Source: Planctomycetales bacterium (GTDB lineage Bacteria; Planctomycetota; Planctomycetia; Pirellulales; UBA7805). Taken from it: a stretch of DNA of 8,623 nt. The stretch's first letter is position 1. Every line of letters starts with the position of its first letter. This document shows, one piece after another, positions 6,947 to 8,623 of this stretch. The position numbers were made by a program, and so were the translations under genes. The DNA lies in the NCBI GenBank assembly GCA_011772275.1, contig WVZU01000006.1:1-8623 (forward strand), written 5' to 3'. The notes under the pieces were generated by a model. It ran no database searches, had not been told where the DNA came from, and was given only the letters and a program-made list of their open reading frames with translations.

Positions 6947-6975
6947 TTGTCGGCCTTACGGGCGGCTGTTATGAT
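6947..6975 (+). promoter_or_regulatory. Probable sigma-70 promoter for tatC
   Basis: TTGTCG (6947-6952) and TATGAT (6970-6975) are separated by exactly 17 bases. TG at 6967-6968 makes the -10 an extended type. The -35 matches at four of six bases and the -10 at five of six. Transcription would start near 6982, leaving a leader of about 160 bases before tatC. This is the best promoter-like site in the window. Confidence 0.5.
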
Positions 6976-7143
6976 CAAGATACCCAGGGTAGCTCAGCGG
7001 AAAAAGGCACGTCTGCTGTACGATTTCCCCCGTAAACAGCTCGATGTTTCCCCAGACCAGTTCCACCGCGACTGCTTCGAGCGTGCCTGCCGAATGATTC
7101 GGAACGGATGCCTTTTGCCTGACCATTTCTGCATCTGGCCGCC

Positions 7144-8196
7144 ATGATGGCTCTTCAAACCGACGAAGATCTGTTCCAGGAAAGCACGATGACCTTCGGG
7201 GAACACCTCGAAGAGCTGCGTTCGTGCTTGATCAAGGCCCTCCTGTGGCTGCTGGTCGGATTTGCCATTGGCCTCTTGCTGGGCGACTGGATGGTGGCCG
7301 CCATCCAAGGCCCGCTGGAAACCAGTCTGCAAACACATTATCAGAAAGGGGCCAAGCGGGATTATGAACGGTTTGCGGCCGAGCAGCGGGAGGCGAATCA
7401 ACCGCTACCTTATCCGGTCGAAGAAATGAACCGCTTGATCAACAGCGGCTATACTTTCGACAAATATCTGGTACATCCCGCGGCCGTGCGACGGCAATTG
7501 GAAATCGACAATGCCCCAGAACCCACGTCGCACGCGGCGCCCCGCCCCCCCGACTCGGAACGGGCCTTACAGGAAGAACTCGTTCCTTTGTTCGTGTGGC
7601 GAAAGTCCACCCAGGACCCGCGGGTTTCCGTCTCGGCGCTGAACCCCACCGAAGCATTCATGATCTGGCTGAAGGCCTCGCTGGTGGTGGGGATCGTGCT
7701 GGCCAGCCCGATGATCTTTTATCATCTCTGGTCCTTCGTCGCTGCCGGCTTGTATCCGCATGAAAAAAAGTACGTTCATGTCTTCCTGCCCTTCAGCGTG
7801 GTGCTCTTCCTGGGGGGCGCTCTGTTCTGCTTTTTTGTCGTCTTCCGCTTCATTTTGGATTTCTTGTTTACCTTCAATGCCGACCTGGGGATCCAGCTGG
7901 CACCCCGCATCACCGAATGGCTTAGCTTTGCCATCATCCTGCCGATCGGATTCGGGATCAGCTTCCAATTGCCACTGGTGATGCTGTTTTTAGAGCGGAT
8001 CGGCATTTTCGACGTGCCGGCCTACATGGCGAAATGGCGGATCGCCGTGTTGATCATCGCCGTCGCTTCCATGCTGCTAACGCCGGCCGACCCGATCAGC
8101 ATGCTGGCCATGGCCATCCCGCTCACCGGGCTTTATTTCCTAGGCATTGCCCTGTGCCGTTACCTGCCCAAGCAGCAGAGCATGCTGGAGCGGTAG
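7144..8196 (+). CDS. tatC: Twin-arginine translocase subunit TatC with enlarged first periplasmic loop
   Basis: TatC is the receptor for twin-arginine signal peptides in the inner-membrane Tat system, which exports folded proteins. The 350-residue protein keeps family landmarks: HLEELR at 21-26 (Glu24 corresponds to E. coli Glu15), 'ASPMIFYHLWSFVAAGLYPHEKK' at about 187-209 with conserved Glu207, 'SFAIILPIGFGISFQLP' at about 261-277, and LLTPADP at 311-317. Six hydrophobic spans can be placed. About 100 residues (roughly 60-163), hydrophilic and Pro/Arg-rich, lie between helix 1 and helix 2, where E. coli TatC (258 residues) has a short loop. The position of E. coli Glu170 is Gln275. Start is ATG 7144 or the next ATG at 7147; neither has an SD. 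No tatA or tatB is adjacent. It converges with the phosphatase gene to its right. Confidence 0.95.
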   Translation: MMALQTDEDLFQESTMTFGEHLEELRSCLIKALLWLLVGFAIGLLLGDWMVAAIQGPLETSLQTHYQKGAKRDYERFAAEQREANQPLPYPVEEMNRLINSGYTFDKYLVHPAAVRRQLEIDNAPEPTSHAAPRPPDSERALQEELVPLFVWRKSTQDPRVSVSALNPTEAFMIWLKASLVVGIVLASPMIFYHLWSFVAAGLYPHEKKYVHVFLPFSVVLFLGGALFCFFVVFRFILDFLFTFNADLGIQLAPRITEWLSFAIILPIGFGISFQLPLVMLFLERIGIFDVPAYMAKWRIAVLIIAVASMLLTPADPISMLAMAIPLTGLYFLGIALCRYLPKQQSMLER

Positions 8197-8235
8197 CGGG
8201 TTCGCGGCGATCGCTGGCGAGTTTGGAGGGGGAGC

Positions 8236-8251
8236 GCTCGGGTGGCCGAGC
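8236..8251. terminator. Hairpin between the convergent tatC and phosphatase genes
   Basis: GCTCGG (8236-8241) and CCGAGC (8246-8251) form a perfect 6-bp stem with a 4-base loop in the 88-base gap between the two stops. Its position suits a two-way transcription end, but no T-tract follows on either strand. GCCGAGCCA is repeated a few bases further on. Confidence 0.35.
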
Positions 8252-8284
8252 CATGACGAAACACGCCGAGCCACGGCGGCCGAA

Positions 8285-8623
8285 CTACGTCGGAGGGGGC
8301 ATGCCAAAATGCCGCAACACGATGGCCGCCACGTCGGTCCCCTCGACCTCAGTCCTGTCAATGACCCCCGCACGCGAACTTAACAGCACGCCGCGCTGCG
8401 TATCGTCGACAGCCGGCGCGCCGTGGGAACCTCGGACCCGGCTTGCGTCCAAGGGGATGCTCCTGGTCTCCGGATCCAGGTGCAGTTCGACCGGGTCGTA
8501 GCCCGGCTTGCGATGGATATCGACGGTGCGGGCAAAAGCGGGCGCACGGCGATCGTCCAGCCAGTAGTAGTACGCTTGCCAGCTGTGGGGTGTCGAAATC
8601 AAGATCAGCTCGCCCGACCGCGG
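8285..8623 (-). CDS. C-terminal part of alkaline phosphatase / nucleotide pyrophosphatase-family protein (5' end cut by window edge)
   Basis: The frame is open from the right edge to a TAG at 8285-8287, giving 112 residues. The fragment fits the C-terminus of type I phosphodiesterase/nucleotide pyrophosphatase enzymes of the alkaline phosphatase superfamily, which hydrolyse phosphate mono- or diesters with two zinc ions, usually outside the cytoplasm. Supporting sequence includes GELILISTPHSW near the edge, the YYYWLDD stretch, DIHRKPGYDPVEL and RGSHGAP. The histidine of the last motif (8423-8425) corresponds to a zinc ligand of the family. The nucleophile, other ligands and any signal peptide lie outside the window, so the substrate cannot be judged. 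The end 'TDVAAIVLRHFG' is also common in these enzymes. Confidence 0.85.
   Translation of the reverse strand, partial: PRSGELILISTPHSWQAYYYWLDDRRAPAFARTVDIHRKPGYDPVELHLDPETRSIPLDASRVRGSHGAPAVDDTQRGVLLSSRAGVIDRTEVEGTDVAAIVLRHFGMPPPT

Larger units (their letters stand above)
6573..7143. other. Divergent intergenic region between manA and tatC
   Basis: This 571-base gap separates manA (-) from tatC (+). Each strand carries a plausible promoter with a TATGAT -10, listed separately, giving long leaders of roughly 140-160 bases. An open frame at 6836-7147 (+) overlaps the tatC start through ATGA. Its protein is Arg- and Cys-rich with no recognisable domain, and I do not call it a gene. No tatA/tatB-like coding sequence is seen here. 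Confidence 0.55.

Noticed and set aside
6988..7000. GGTAGCTCAGCGG, resembling the D-arm of a tRNA
   Set aside because: The D-stem partner GAGC is missing, and there is no T-arm GGTTCGA or matching acceptor stem nearby.
6836..7147. Small gene directly before tatC
   Set aside because: There is no recognisable domain, no SD and odd Cys/Arg content, and the best tatC promoter lies inside it. It is kept only as a finding about the leader.

Overview
The window looks like ordinary chromosome of a planctomycete, most likely a Pirellulales-type lineage. This is inferred from GC-rich coding sequence, several genes without a Shine-Dalgarno (SD) sequence, a small secreted PEGA-domain protein of a kind common in that phylum, a TatC with a very large insertion after its first membrane helix, and an MlaEFD-type operon. 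It was judged from protein character only; no database search was possible.

Layout from left to right. 1-1275 (-): a PP2C-type serine/threonine phosphatase with a GTG start and a membrane-anchored tail, cut by the left edge. 1276-1570: a divergent intergenic region. 1571-2200 (+): a secreted PEGA-domain protein with a proline-rich tail, convergent with the next operon. 5203-2219 (-): a three-gene operon for an MCE/Mla lipid-transport ABC system, in the order permease (mlaE), ATPase (mlaF), tethered MCE substrate-binding subunit (mlaD). 5204-5600: a 397-base gap with inverted repeats. 6572-5601 (-): a short-form type I mannose-6-phosphate isomerase. 6573-7143: a 571-base divergent gap with a plausible promoter on each strand. 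7144-8196 (+): tatC. 8623-8285 (-): the C-terminal end of an alkaline phosphatase/nucleotide pyrophosphatase-type enzyme, cut by the right edge and convergent with tatC.

Most genes concern the cell envelope: lipid traffic between the membranes (MlaEFD), export of folded proteins (TatC), a secreted PEGA protein and a probably exported metallophosphatase. The isomerase links fructose-6-phosphate to mannose sugars, and the phosphatase is a signalling enzyme. Apart from mlaEFD, no two neighbours form an obvious shared pathway. I saw no mobile element, CRISPR array, rRNA or convincing tRNA, and no clear sign of a new multi-gene system. The most distinctive points are the TatC insertion, the repeated tail of MlaD, the PEGA protein without a lipobox, and the paired promoter-like sites between manA and tatC.
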